Part shown: positions 1-8,623 of the stretch, one piece after another
Position numbering within the stretch: position 1 is the first letter of the stretch
How the letters are laid out: each line of letters begins with the position of its first letter
Source of the DNA: Thioalkalivibrio thiocyanodenitrificans ARhD 1
GTDB lineage: Bacteria > Pseudomonadota > Gammaproteobacteria > Ectothiorhodospirales > Ectothiorhodospiraceae
Reading direction: 5' to 3'
Assembly (NCBI RefSeq): GCF_000378965.1
Contig: NZ_KB900536.1
Coordinates: 1,542,052-1,606,051, forward strand
DNA length: 64,000 nucleotides
Position numbers and translations under genes: made by a program
Notes under the pieces: model-generated
Told to the model about the DNA's origin: nothing
Seen by the model: the letters and a program-made list of their open reading frames with translations, nothing else
The model's database searches: none

Positions 1-1
1 T

Positions 2-445
2 CACCGCGCCGGGGATTTACCGGTGCTGAGCACCTCCCACGCCTATGACGGCACCCGCAATCCCCAGGCGGACCAGGACCTGGACGGCGTGGTACTGGCG
101 GACATCCCCTGGGTGCTGGACGTGGAAGTGGGGGACGCGCCGGGCCGGGAAGCCCTGTCACCCGTCCTCTCCCCCGCCAGCCGGCAGCTGCCGCGCCTGG
201 TGGCGATGGGCCATGACGCCCTGCGCCTGGTGCCGCTGCTCAACCATCTGCACGAGCGTCCGGGAGAACGGTTCGCCGGGCTGACCGGCAGCCTCCACCT
301 GGACGAGTCGGGCCGGATCCACCGGCAACTCCACTGGGCCCGGTTCCAGCGCGGCGAGCTGCGCCCGCTCATGGCCGTGGCACCGCCTGACAGGCCCGTA
401 CCGGACGCCGTGCCGGCCGTACTGAGAGAGCCGCCCTCGCCTTGA
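2..445 (+). CDS. lpoA: Penicillin-binding protein activator LpoA, C-terminal part
   Basis: Only the last 147 codons lie in the window; the frame is open at the left edge. The visible part matches the C-terminal periplasmic-binding-protein-like lobe of LpoA, with the family-typical strings STSHAYDG and LADIPWVLD followed by alternating helices and strands. In the family LpoA is an outer-membrane lipoprotein that activates the bifunctional peptidoglycan synthase PBP1A. Its lipobox and N-terminal TPR-like domain would be upstream. The stop overlaps the TTG start of yraN by four bases, so the two are translationally coupled, as in other gammaproteobacteria. The identification rests on C-terminal motifs and on the yraN neighbour. 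Confidence 0.85.
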   Translation, partial: HRAGDLPVLSTSHAYDGTRNPQADQDLDGVVLADIPWVLDVEVGDAPGREALSPVLSPASRQLPRLVAMGHDALRLVPLLNHLHERPGERFAGLTGSLHLDESGRIHRQLHWARFQRGELRPLMAVAPPDRPVPDAVPAVLREPPSP

Positions 446-798
446 AGACGCAACGCCAGGGACGGCGCGCGGAACAGGAGGCCCTCGCCTTCCTGCAGGC
501 GCGCGGCCTTCACCTCATCGAGTCCAACTACCGGTGCCGTGCCGGCGAGATCGACCTGGTCATGGCGGACGGCGAGACCCTTGTCTTCGTGGAAGTGCGC
601 ATGCGTATCAACAGGCGGTTCGGCGGCGCGGCTGCCAGCGTGACCCCGGCCAAGCAGCGGCGCCTGTGCGCCGCCGCGCGCCATTACCTCCTGATCCGCG
701 GCGAACCGGAAGGACCCATGCGCTTCGACGTGGTGGCCCTCGAAGGCGGCTCGACCCCGCACTGGATTCCCAACGCCTTCGATGCGCCGGTGGATTGA
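442..798 (+). CDS. yraN: UPF0102 family protein YraN
   Basis: This 118-residue protein has the UPF0102 hallmarks: an N-terminal RRAEQEALAFL helix, then NYRCRAGEIDLVM and TLVFVEVRMR. These form the acidic core of a Holliday-junction-resolvase-like (restriction-endonuclease-like) fold. The usual EVK of the motif reads EVR here. The exact biochemical role of the family is unsettled; a nuclease or DNA-processing role is inferred from the fold. The start is a TTG whose last two bases are shared with the lpoA stop. An imperfect GC-rich stem-loop without a T-tract follows about 65 bases after the stop and may end the transcript. Confidence 0.88.
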   Translation: MKTQRQGRRAEQEALAFLQARGLHLIESNYRCRAGEIDLVMADGETLVFVEVRMRINRRFGGAAASVTPAKQRRLCAAARHYLLIRGEPEGPMRFDVVALEGGSTPHWIPNAFDAPVD

Positions 799-938
799 CT
801 GCCGCAACTGCCGCCTGTCCGGCCGCTCACGGTCTGTCCCGACGGCCCGTCGACTTGCCGGGGCCCGGTCCCCTGCGCCCACGCGGGAACCGGGAGGGCG
901 GAGAGACGCCGGCGCCCGTCCCGTGGCAAACTGAATCC

Positions 939-2327
939 ATGAACGACGACACGCCCCTGATCGCCGCGCTGCGCCAGTGCATACCCGCCGAAGCCCTGCT
1001 CACGGAGCCCGGCGACTGCTGGCCCTACGGCTACGACAACTCCCGCCGGCAGGCCCTGCCCGAGGCGGTGGTGTTCCCCACCGATGCGGAGCAGGTGCGC
1101 CGGGTGGTGCGACTGTGCAACGAGTACGCCACCCCGGTGGTGGCCCGTGGCCGGGGCACGGGCACCACCGGCGCCACCGTTCCGGTCAGTGGCGGCGTGG
1201 TCCTCTCCTTCGAACGCATGGGCCGGATCCTGGAGGTGGACCCCGACAACCGGTTGATGGTGGTACAGCCCGGTGTCACCAACCAGGCGGTGCAGGACGC
1301 GGCCCGCGAACACGGTTTCTTCTGGCCGCCGGACCCCACCAGCGCAGCCGTCTGCACGGTGGGCGGAAACCTAGCCTACAACTCCGCGGGACCACGGGCG
1401 GTGAAGTACGGAACACCCCGCGAGAACACCCTGGGCCTGTGCGCCATCACCGGCGATGGACGCCCGTTGCGCACCGGCGTGTTCACGACCAAGGGGGTGG
1501 TGGGCTATGACCTGACACGCCTGATCATCGGTTCCGAGGGGACGCTGGCCATCATCACGGAAGCGACCCTCAAGCTGACTCCCCTGCCCGAGTCCACACT
1601 CACCCTGCAGGCGGTCTATGCCGACATGCGTGATGCCGCCCGGGCAGTGGCGGCGCTGATGGCCCAGCCGGTGATTCCGTGCGCCCTGGAATTCATGGAC
1701 CGGAGCGCCATCGAGATGATTCGCTCGTACGCACAGGTGGATCTGCCCCGTGGCGCCGGGGCCCTGCTGATGATCGAGGTGGACGGTCCGGCGGACTGCG
1801 TGGAGGCGGCGGGCGATGCAGTGGCGCAGGCGGCCTCGGTGGACGGCGTGCTGTCGGTGACGGTGGCAAAAAGCGAGGAAGAGGTCAGGGCCCTGTGGGC
1901 CACGCGCAAGGCGCTGTCACCCGCACTGCGCAACGTGGCGCCCAAGAAGATCAACGAGGACGTGGTGGTGCCCGTCTCCTGCATACCGGAACTCATCGAC
2001 GGGCTGCAGGCGCTGGGTGAACGTCACGGCATCACCATCGTCAACTTCGGCCACGCGGGCAACGGCAACATCCATGTGAACCTGCTGGTGGACCCGGACG
2101 ACCCGGCACAGATGCAGGCGAGCGACCGATGCCTGGACGAGGTGTTCTCCCTGGTGCTGAACCTGCGCGGTAGCCTGTCCGGGGAGCACGGCATCGGCCT
2201 GGTGAAGCGCGAGTTTGTTGCTCGGGAGATCGAGCCGGACACCCTGGATCTGATGCGCCGCATCAAGTCCCAGTTCGACCCGGCCGGCATTTTGAACCCG
2301 GGCAAGGGCTTCCCGGATCCGGCCTGA
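939..2327 (+). CDS. FAD-linked D-2-hydroxyacid dehydrogenase (GlcD / D-lactate dehydrogenase type)
   Basis: This is a 462-residue flavoprotein of the PCMH/VAO family. The N-terminal FAD-binding part carries PVVARGRGTGTTGATVP (near residues 70-86), and the C-terminal FAD_oxidase_C part carries FGHAGNGNIHVN and LSGEHGIGLVKREF. These are the substrate and metal-site histidine motifs of glycolate oxidase subunit D and of respiratory D-lactate dehydrogenases. It probably oxidises a D-2-hydroxy acid such as glycolate or D-lactate and passes electrons to the quinone pool. No glcE or glcF lies beside it, so a stand-alone lactate-type enzyme is favoured. The start is the ATG giving MNDDTPLIAAL; the frame stays open upstream but that part has no family similarity. 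Confidence 0.85.
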   Translation: MNDDTPLIAALRQCIPAEALLTEPGDCWPYGYDNSRRQALPEAVVFPTDAEQVRRVVRLCNEYATPVVARGRGTGTTGATVPVSGGVVLSFERMGRILEVDPDNRLMVVQPGVTNQAVQDAAREHGFFWPPDPTSAAVCTVGGNLAYNSAGPRAVKYGTPRENTLGLCAITGDGRPLRTGVFTTKGVVGYDLTRLIIGSEGTLAIITEATLKLTPLPESTLTLQAVYADMRDAARAVAALMAQPVIPCALEFMDRSAIEMIRSYAQVDLPRGAGALLMIEVDGPADCVEAAGDAVAQAASVDGVLSVTVAKSEEEVRALWATRKALSPALRNVAPKKINEDVVVPVSCIPELIDGLQALGERHGITIVNFGHAGNGNIHVNLLVDPDDPAQMQASDRCLDEVFSLVLNLRGSLSGEHGIGLVKREFVAREIEPDTLDLMRRIKSQFDPAGILNPGKGFPDPA

Positions 2328-2352
2328 GATTCCTTCCGGCAAACGGCGGGAG

Positions 2353-2754
2353 CTATTTCACCACGCGCAGGTGGCTTCCCTTGCCGTCACCCCCACCCCC
2401 GGAACCGGGGCCGTCACCCGAGGGCCCGTTGCCGCCCTCGTCGGTAAACATCATGCCCTGGCCGTTCTCGCGGGTATAGATGGCCATCACCCGGTGCACG
2501 GGGATCTGCACGCTCATCGGCCTCCCGCCGAAGCGGGCGCTGAAGGTGACCTCCTCGTTGCCCAGCGTCAGTCCCTGAACGGCCATGGGCGCAATATTCA
2601 TGACGATACGACCGCCTTCCACGTAATCGGAGGGGACCATGACGTCATCATTGCTGGCGTCCACCAGCAGGTGAGGCGTGAGACCATTGTCCACAATCCA
2701 TTGGTAGATCGCGCGAACAAGGTACGGCCGGCTGGAGGTCATGGGCTCGGTCAT
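2353..2754 (-). CDS. sspB: ClpXP protease specificity-enhancing factor SspB
   Basis: This 133-residue protein has the SspB substrate-binding domain (SRPYLVRAIYQWIVDNGLTPHL; IVMNIAP; FSARFGG). It is followed by a flexible Gly/Ser/Asp-rich linker and ends in LRVVK. That terminal peptide is the XB motif by which SspB docks on the ClpX N-domain. SspB delivers ssrA-tagged proteins and the anti-sigma factor fragment RseA to ClpXP. It lies 14 bases downstream of sspA on the same strand, the usual arrangement. The linker is long and almost pure glycine, which fits a tether. Confidence 0.95.
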   Translation of the reverse strand: MTEPMTSSRPYLVRAIYQWIVDNGLTPHLLVDASNDDVMVPSDYVEGGRIVMNIAPMAVQGLTLGNEEVTFSARFGGRPMSVQIPVHRVMAIYTRENGQGMMFTDEGGNGPSGDGPGSGGGGDGKGSHLRVVK

Positions 2755-2768
2755 CGGGAGCCTCCCGG

Positions 2769-3395
2769 TCAGGAACGCAGTTCCCGTTCAGCCTCGGTCA
2801 GGCTGTGCATGAACGAGGGCCGGGCGAAGAGGCGCTTGGCATAGGACGCGATGGGCTTGGGAACGCTGCCGGATGGGATGCCGTAGGCGGGCAGTCGCCA
2901 GAGTATGGGCAGGATGGCACAGTCCACCAGACTGAACTCGTCGCTCAGGAAATAGGGCTTGATCGCAAACACGTCCGCCGTGGATACCAGACTCTCCAGC
3001 AGGATCTTGCGGCTCTTGGCGGACAGCTTGCGGCCGTTGGCCTCGGCCTCCTCCGCCAGCGTGTACCAGTCCCGCTCGATGCGGTACAGGGCGAGCCGGG
3101 CCGCCGCCCGGGACACCGGGTCCACCGGCATCAACGGCGGATGCGGGAAGCGCTCGTCCAGATATTCGGTGATCACCTGCGGCCCGTACAGGGCCAGGTC
3201 CCGATCCACCAGGGTGGGCACGGAATTGTAAGGGTTGAGATCGGACAGGTCTTCCGGCTTGTCATCCGGGTCGATATTGATCACATCGACGGTGATGTCC
3301 TTTTCGGCCAGGACGATGCGTACTCGGTGGCTTTGCACACAGAGGGGTGCGGAAAAGAGCGTCATTACGGACCTTCTTGCGGCGATCAACGCCAT
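2769..3395 (-). CDS. sspA: Stringent starvation protein A (GST fold, RNA polymerase-associated)
   Basis: The 208-residue product has a thioredoxin-like N-terminal half (SVMTLFSAPLCVQSHRVRIVL; NPYNSVPTLVDRDLALYGPQVI) and an all-alpha glutathione-transferase C-terminal half. SspA binds RNA polymerase-sigma70 and affects stationary-phase and stress transcription; it lacks GST activity. The chosen ATG has a GGGAG Shine-Dalgarno about nine bases upstream. The open frame further upstream has no GST similarity and overlaps the promoter region. It heads a transcript with sspB, downstream of petABC as in Pseudomonas. Confidence 0.95.
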   Translation of the reverse strand: MALIAARRSVMTLFSAPLCVQSHRVRIVLAEKDITVDVINIDPDDKPEDLSDLNPYNSVPTLVDRDLALYGPQVITEYLDERFPHPPLMPVDPVSRAAARLALYRIERDWYTLAEEAEANGRKLSAKSRKILLESLVSTADVFAIKPYFLSDEFSLVDCAILPILWRLPAYGIPSGSVPKPIASYAKRLFARPSFMHSLTEAERELRS

Positions 3396-3488
3396 GTTGA
3401 TTTCTCCCTGGGACGGTCCGGATCTCCGCTGGCGAGAATCCGCGAGTATTGGGGGTCGTGCCGGCGCAAACCCCGAATCCGGCAGGCC

Positions 3489-3494
3489 ATTATA
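3489..3494 (-). promoter_or_regulatory. Candidate sigma-70 -10 box upstream of sspA
   Basis: A perfect TATAAT on the minus strand, preceded by another T, lies about 94 bases upstream of the sspA start. I see no convincing -35 hexamer at 16-18 bases. This suggests sspAB has its own promoter rather than relying only on read-through from petABC. Confidence 0.45.
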
Positions 3495-3649
3495 ACGCGG
3501 CGCGGCGCTGATGGGGGCGTCCCTGCCCTTCACCCGACCAGACGCCGGGAATGCACCCCCAATCGGGAGCGCGTCCCGGGCGTGGGTAACGAGGCGAAAA
3601 GGCCATGCTGCATGACGACCCGCGGCCGCGACGCGAACCGTCACCCGCG

Positions 3650-4399
3650 CTAGTGGATGTCCTTCCAGTATTCCTTCTTCAGCAGATAGGCGAGCACGGT
3701 GAACAGCCCCAGGAACAGCATCACCCAGATGCCCAGCATCTTGCGCTCGTGCTGGATCGGCTCACCCATGTAGGACAGGAAGGTGACGATATCGCGCACC
3801 ACGGCGTCATATTCGGCGCGGCTCAGACTACCCGATTCCGCCAGTTCCAGGCGCGTCACCTCGTTGCCCCTGGCGTCGGTCTCGGTGACCTTCTCCTGCC
3901 AGCCCTGCAGATCCCACAGCACGTGGGGCATACCCACGTTGGAGAATACCGTGTTGTTGACGCCGAACGGGCGATCCTTGTCCAGGTAGAAACTGCGCAG
4001 GAATGTGTAGAGCCAGTCCTCGCCGCGGGCCCGCGCCACCAGGGTCAGGTCCGGAGGCACCACATGGAAGGCTTCCTCCGCATCCGCTTCCGGGAAGGCG
4101 TTCTTCATCAGATCGCCCACACGGGTGGGATCGCCCTGCTCGTCACGGGTGAAGATCAGGTTGTCGCGAACCTGGTCCTCGGTCAGACCGAGGTCCTGAC
4201 CGACGCGGGCGTAACGGCTGTACTGGGCCTGATGACAGCCCAGGCAGTAGTTGACGAAGTACTTGGCGCCTCTTTGCAGGGAAGCCTGGTTGGTCACGTC
4301 GATGTCGGCCTTGTCCACCTTCACGGAAGGCCCCGCGGCAAGGGATGCCGCGGGCACGGCCAGGCCCAGGAGAATCAGTATCAGGATCAGTTTCTTCAT
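3650..4399 (-). CDS. petC: Ubiquinol-cytochrome c reductase, cytochrome c1
   Basis: This 249-residue subunit has an N-terminal Sec signal (MKKLILILILLGLAVPAASLA) and the covalent haem motif CLGCH at residues 52-56. It ends in a C-terminal membrane anchor (MLGIWVMLFLGLFTVLAYLL) followed by KKEYWKDIH, the usual cytochrome c1 tail. It passes electrons from the Rieske centre to soluble cytochrome c on the periplasmic side of the bc1 complex. Its ATG shares one base with the petB stop (TGATG), so translation is coupled. The frame is open upstream, but that part lies over petB and is spurious. Confidence 0.96.
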   Translation of the reverse strand: MKKLILILILLGLAVPAASLAAGPSVKVDKADIDVTNQASLQRGAKYFVNYCLGCHQAQYSRYARVGQDLGLTEDQVRDNLIFTRDEQGDPTRVGDLMKNAFPEADAEEAFHVVPPDLTLVARARGEDWLYTFLRSFYLDKDRPFGVNNTVFSNVGMPHVLWDLQGWQEKVTETDARGNEVTRLELAESGSLSRAEYDAVVRDIVTFLSYMGEPIQHERKMLGIWVMLFLGLFTVLAYLLKKEYWKDIH

Positions 4400-5793
4400 C
4401 ACGCGGTCACCCTTTCCGGAACGGGCTTGTCCTGGCCTGTGCCGCGCATGAACGCGGGCAGCAGCAGGGTAATGGCCAGGTAGATGGTGGGAATCAGCCA
4501 CACGCTCCAGACCAGCAGCGCGGTCTCGCTGTCCACGCGGGTCAGGTCGTAGACCGTGTACAGGCCCACCAGCACCAGGAAGGTCACCACGCTCATGACC
4601 ATCGACCTTGCCCGGCTGTGGAACCAGAGCACGACGAAGAACACGAAGTACACGACGGTGGCGCGCAAGCCCAGTTCCACCAGCAGCGGGTCGGGCGGAT
4701 TGGTGCCGAGCCAGGTCATCAGCATGAAGATCAGGCCGAAGAAGATCAGGTTGAACTTGTGCACCGGGCTGCGATAGCGGATCGACTTGACCGGGTTGCG
4801 GTCGATCCACGGCAGGAACAGCAGCACGAACACCGCGCCAAACATGGTCAACACACCCAGGAACGGATCCGGGATCACGCGCAGGGTGGTATAGAAGGCA
4901 CCGTAATACCAGACCGGCGGAATGAAGTCCGGCGTGACCAGGGGATCGGCCATCACGAAGTTGTCCGCCTTCAGGAAATAGCCCCCGAACTCCGGCGCGA
5001 AGAACATCACGGCAAAGAACAGGATCAGGAACACGCCTACGCCGACGATATCCTTGACGGTGTAGTAGGGATGGAACGGGATGCCGTCGAGAGGCTTGCC
5101 ATCGGGTCCCTTGAGCTTCTTGATCTCCACGCCGTCCGGGTTATTGGAGCCCACCTCGTGCAGCGCGATGATGTGCACGAACACCAGCATCACCAGCACC
5201 AGCGGCAGCGCCACCACGTGCAGGGCGAAGAACCGGTTGAGCGTGGCATCGGAGATCAGAAAGTCGCCGCGAATCCAGGTCACCAGATCCGGTCCGATGA
5301 AGGGGATGGTGGAGAACAGGTTCACGATCACCTGGGCGCCCCAGTAGGACATCTGCCCCCAGGGCAGGAGGTAGCCCATGAAGGCCTCCGCCATGAGCAC
5401 CAGGAAGATCAGCCAGCCGAAGACCCACAGCAGTTCACGCGGCTGCTTGTAGGAACCGTAGAGCAGGGCGCGGAACATATGCAGATACACCACGATGAAG
5501 AACGCGGAGGCGCCGGTGGAATGCATGTAGCGGATGAACCAGCCCCACTGCACATCGCGCATGATGTACTCGACGGAGGCGAAGGCATACGCCGCATCCG
5601 GCTTGTAGAACATGGTGAGGAAGATGCCGGTGACCAGCTGGATCACCAGGACCACGATGGCCAGCGACCCGAGAAAGTACCAGAAATTGAAGTTCTTGGG
5701 GGCGTAGTATTCGGCCAGATGCTCGTTCCACCACTTGGTCATGGGGAAGCGCGCATCGATCCAGCCCGCCAGGGCGGTCAGTGACTTGCTCAT
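4399..5793 (-). CDS. petB: Ubiquinol-cytochrome c reductase, cytochrome b
   Basis: This 464-residue polytopic membrane protein is the catalytic core of the bc1 complex, with two b-haems and the Qo and Qi quinone sites. Typical stretches include HSTGASAFFIVVYLHMFRALLYGSYK, GWLIFLVLMAEAFMGYLLPWGQMSYWGA and the Qo segment IPPVWYYGAFYTTLRVIPDPF. The usual PEWY of the Qo motif is PVWY, a variant known from beta- and gammaproteobacteria. It is somewhat longer than many bacterial homologues because of extra hydrophobic helices after residue about 390. One-base stop/start overlaps with petA and petC show a tight operon. Confidence 0.96.
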   Translation of the reverse strand: MSKSLTALAGWIDARFPMTKWWNEHLAEYYAPKNFNFWYFLGSLAIVVLVIQLVTGIFLTMFYKPDAAYAFASVEYIMRDVQWGWFIRYMHSTGASAFFIVVYLHMFRALLYGSYKQPRELLWVFGWLIFLVLMAEAFMGYLLPWGQMSYWGAQVIVNLFSTIPFIGPDLVTWIRGDFLISDATLNRFFALHVVALPLVLVMLVFVHIIALHEVGSNNPDGVEIKKLKGPDGKPLDGIPFHPYYTVKDIVGVGVFLILFFAVMFFAPEFGGYFLKADNFVMADPLVTPDFIPPVWYYGAFYTTLRVIPDPFLGVLTMFGAVFVLLFLPWIDRNPVKSIRYRSPVHKFNLIFFGLIFMLMTWLGTNPPDPLLVELGLRATVVYFVFFVVLWFHSRARSMVMSVVTFLVLVGLYTVYDLTRVDSETALLVWSVWLIPTIYLAITLLLPAFMRGTGQDKPVPERVTA

Positions 5794-6389
5794 CAGGCTG
5801 CTCCTTCGTCTTCACCCACCAGCAGCAGGGTGTCGGACAGGTAGAAGTGCGGCGGTATCACCAGGTTCGTGGGGGCCGGGAGATTGCGGTATACGCGCCC
5901 GGCCAGGTCGAACCGCGAACCATGACAGCCGCAGAAGAAGCCACCCCGCCATTCGGGCCCAAGATCATCCGGCGCCACTTCGGGCCGGTACGCGGGCGAA
6001 CAGCCCAGATGCGTGCAGACCCCGACGACCACCAGGTACTCGGGCTTGATGGAGCGATGGATGTTCTGGGCGTAAGGCGGCTGCTGACTCTCCACCTCGG
6101 AGTCCGGGTCACGCAGACGCGGCGTCAGCTCAGCCAGGGAGTCGAGCATCTCCTCGGTGCGCCGCACGACCCATACCGGTTGACCGCGCCATTCCACGCG
6201 AATCAGCTGCCCCGGCTCGATCTGGGATATATCCACTTCCACCGGTGCGCCTGCCGCCTGGGCCCGTGCACTGGGCTGCCAGGACGCCAGGAAGGGTATC
6301 GCCGCCGCCACGACACCCGCGCCTCCGACCACCGTAGTGGCCGCAACCAGGAAGCGGCGCCGGCCCTGGTTAACGCCTTCGTTAGCCAT
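5793..6389 (-). CDS. petA: Ubiquinol-cytochrome c reductase, Rieske iron-sulfur subunit
   Basis: This is a 198-residue Rieske protein. The N-terminus NQGRRRFLVAATTVVGGAG is a Tat-type signal anchor of the kind Rieske proteins use. The [2Fe-2S] ligands are in CTHLGC and CGCHGS, with the conserved FYLSDT near the end. It takes electrons from ubiquinol at the Qo site of cytochrome b and swings to cytochrome c1. The ATG has a GGGAG Shine-Dalgarno eight bases upstream. It is the first gene of petABC. Confidence 0.95.
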   Translation of the reverse strand: MANEGVNQGRRRFLVAATTVVGGAGVVAAAIPFLASWQPSARAQAAGAPVEVDISQIEPGQLIRVEWRGQPVWVVRRTEEMLDSLAELTPRLRDPDSEVESQQPPYAQNIHRSIKPEYLVVVGVCTHLGCSPAYRPEVAPDDLGPEWRGGFFCGCHGSRFDLAGRVYRNLPAPTNLVIPPHFYLSDTLLLVGEDEGAA

Positions 6390-6555
6390 TACAAGTCTCC
6401 CACTGAGAGTGCAATCATCATTCTTTATGCTGCCGCCCGAACTGGTGCCGGGCTTGTATCCACGGGGTGCGCTCCCGGACATACGGCAGCGCACCCCGTC
6501 CTTTGGCGGGCGAGTCAAGACGCGATAGGATTCCCGAACTGCGTGTTCAGGTCAA

Positions 6556-6580
6556 GCGCGCGCATGCGCGCGCGTGCGCA
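6556..6580. other. Strictly alternating purine-pyrimidine tract (Z-DNA candidate)
   Basis: A 25-base run of strict G/A-C/T alternation, mostly CG dinucleotides, contains the 14-base palindrome GCGCGCATGCGCGC. It lies between the petA promoter region and the end of nif3. Such tracts readily adopt left-handed DNA under negative supercoiling. The palindrome could also form a short hairpin ending nif3 transcription, but no T-tract follows. Confidence 0.5.
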
Positions 6581-6590
6581 AGCAGCGGAT

Positions 6591-7343
6591 TTATACCGGG
6601 TTTTCTATATCGATAAACTCATGCTGAAGATTGAATACGTCGGCCAGTCGGCTCCCGAGCGCGCGGGCGCCATCCCGCTCCGTGGCATGATGGCCCGCGG
6701 CGAAGTAGTGGATGCCGGCCTCACGGGCCACATGCACCGTCTGCTCGGAGATTTCACCGCTGATGTAGGCATCCAGCCCAAGGGCCGCCGCCTGTTCAAT
6801 AAACCCCTGGGCCGCGCCGGTGCACCAGCCGATCCGCCGGATCTTCACGGGGCCGCCCTGCACCCACTGGGGCCTGCGCCCGAGCGCCGTCTCCAGGCGA
6901 TCACACAACGCGGCGCCGTCCAGCGTCTCCGGCGGGCTTCCCACCAGACCCATGCCATCCTCGCGCAGATGCCCCTCTACCTGAAAACCCAGACGCGCGG
7001 CAAGTCTCGCATTGTTGCCCAGTTCCGGATGGGCATCCAGGGGCAGGTGGTAGGCCAGCAGACTGACATCATGGGTGAGCAGCAGACGCAGGCGCTCACG
7101 CTTCAGGCCCGTCACCCGGGCGTCCTCGCCCTTCCAGAAATAGCCATGATGCACCAGCAGCGCATCGGCTCCCTGCGCCACTGCCGCCTCGATGAAGGCA
7201 CGGCTTGCCGTCACGCCGCTCGCCAGGCGGCGCACCGGACGCCCGCCCTCCACCTGCAGGCCGTTGGGGCAGTAATCGCTGAATCGACCGACGTCGAGCA
7301 GTTCGTCCGCGTGGCGGGCAAGCGCATGGATACTGGTCTCCAC
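6591..7343 (-). CDS. Nif3-like dinuclear metal-centre protein (YbgI family)
   Basis: This 250-residue member of the NIF3 family forms hexameric toroids with a two-metal site. Metal-binding histidine motifs are visible near the N-terminus (DALLVHHGYFWKGED) and near the C-terminus (HYFAAGHHATERDG). A GTP cyclohydrolase I type 2 label is often attached to the family, but the true substrate is unknown. The start is a GTG with a perfect AAGGAGG Shine-Dalgarno eight bases upstream, which decides the start. It is divergent from algW, the same pair found in Pseudomonas. Confidence 0.9.
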   Translation of the reverse strand: METSIHALARHADELLDVGRFSDYCPNGLQVEGGRPVRRLASGVTASRAFIEAAVAQGADALLVHHGYFWKGEDARVTGLKRERLRLLLTHDVSLLAYHLPLDAHPELGNNARLAARLGFQVEGHLREDGMGLVGSPPETLDGAALCDRLETALGRRPQWVQGGPVKIRRIGWCTGAAQGFIEQAAALGLDAYISGEISEQTVHVAREAGIHYFAAGHHATERDGARALGSRLADVFNLQHEFIDIENPV

Positions 7344-7350
7344 GGGTATA

Positions 7351-7357
7351 CCTCCTT
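7351..7357 (-). promoter_or_regulatory. Strong Shine-Dalgarno of nif3
   Basis: A perfect AAGGAGG on the minus strand ends seven bases before the GTG of the Nif3-like gene. It supports GTG as the start and suggests efficient initiation despite the weak codon. Confidence 0.7.
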
Positions 7358-7386
7358 AAAACGCGCCACCATCGGGACACGGCTCA

Positions 7387-7395
7387 TGCTATTGT
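7387..7395 (+). promoter_or_regulatory. Extended -10-like element abutting the algW start
   Basis: The string TGCTATTGT fits an extended -10 (TGn plus TATTGT). It ends six bases before the algW ATG, so transcription would begin at or next to the start codon. No Shine-Dalgarno is visible before this ATG. A leaderless or near-leaderless transcript is therefore possible. Confidence 0.35.
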
Positions 7396-7401
7396 AAATC
7401 C

Positions 7402-8553
<1,152 letters not shown>

Positions 8554-8558
8554 AGGCT

Positions 8559-8623
8559 GTCAGTAGTCCGTTGTCAGTGGTCCGTTGTTCTGTGCCTTTC
8601 ACAACTGACAACGGACTACTGAC
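8559..8623. repeat. Inverted heptamer array at the algW/hisC junction
   Basis: Two perfect 20-base arms face each other across a 25-base loop. Each arm reads outwards-in as heptamers beginning GTCAGTA, GTCCGTT, GTCAGT. The left side continues with further GT-initial heptamers. The right arm overlaps the last codon and stop of hisC. Transcribed from either side it would give a strong hairpin, so it may act as a bidirectional terminator between these convergent genes. Confidence 0.85.

Noticed and set aside
534-938. N-terminal extension of the FAD-linked dehydrogenase
   Set aside because: The frame is open but overlaps yraN and encodes Arg/Pro-rich sequence without similarity; the ATG at 939 starts the family homology.
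3396-3649. Possible small gene between petC and sspA
   Set aside because: No frame with family similarity or a convincing ribosome-binding site; the stretch holds the sspA promoter region.
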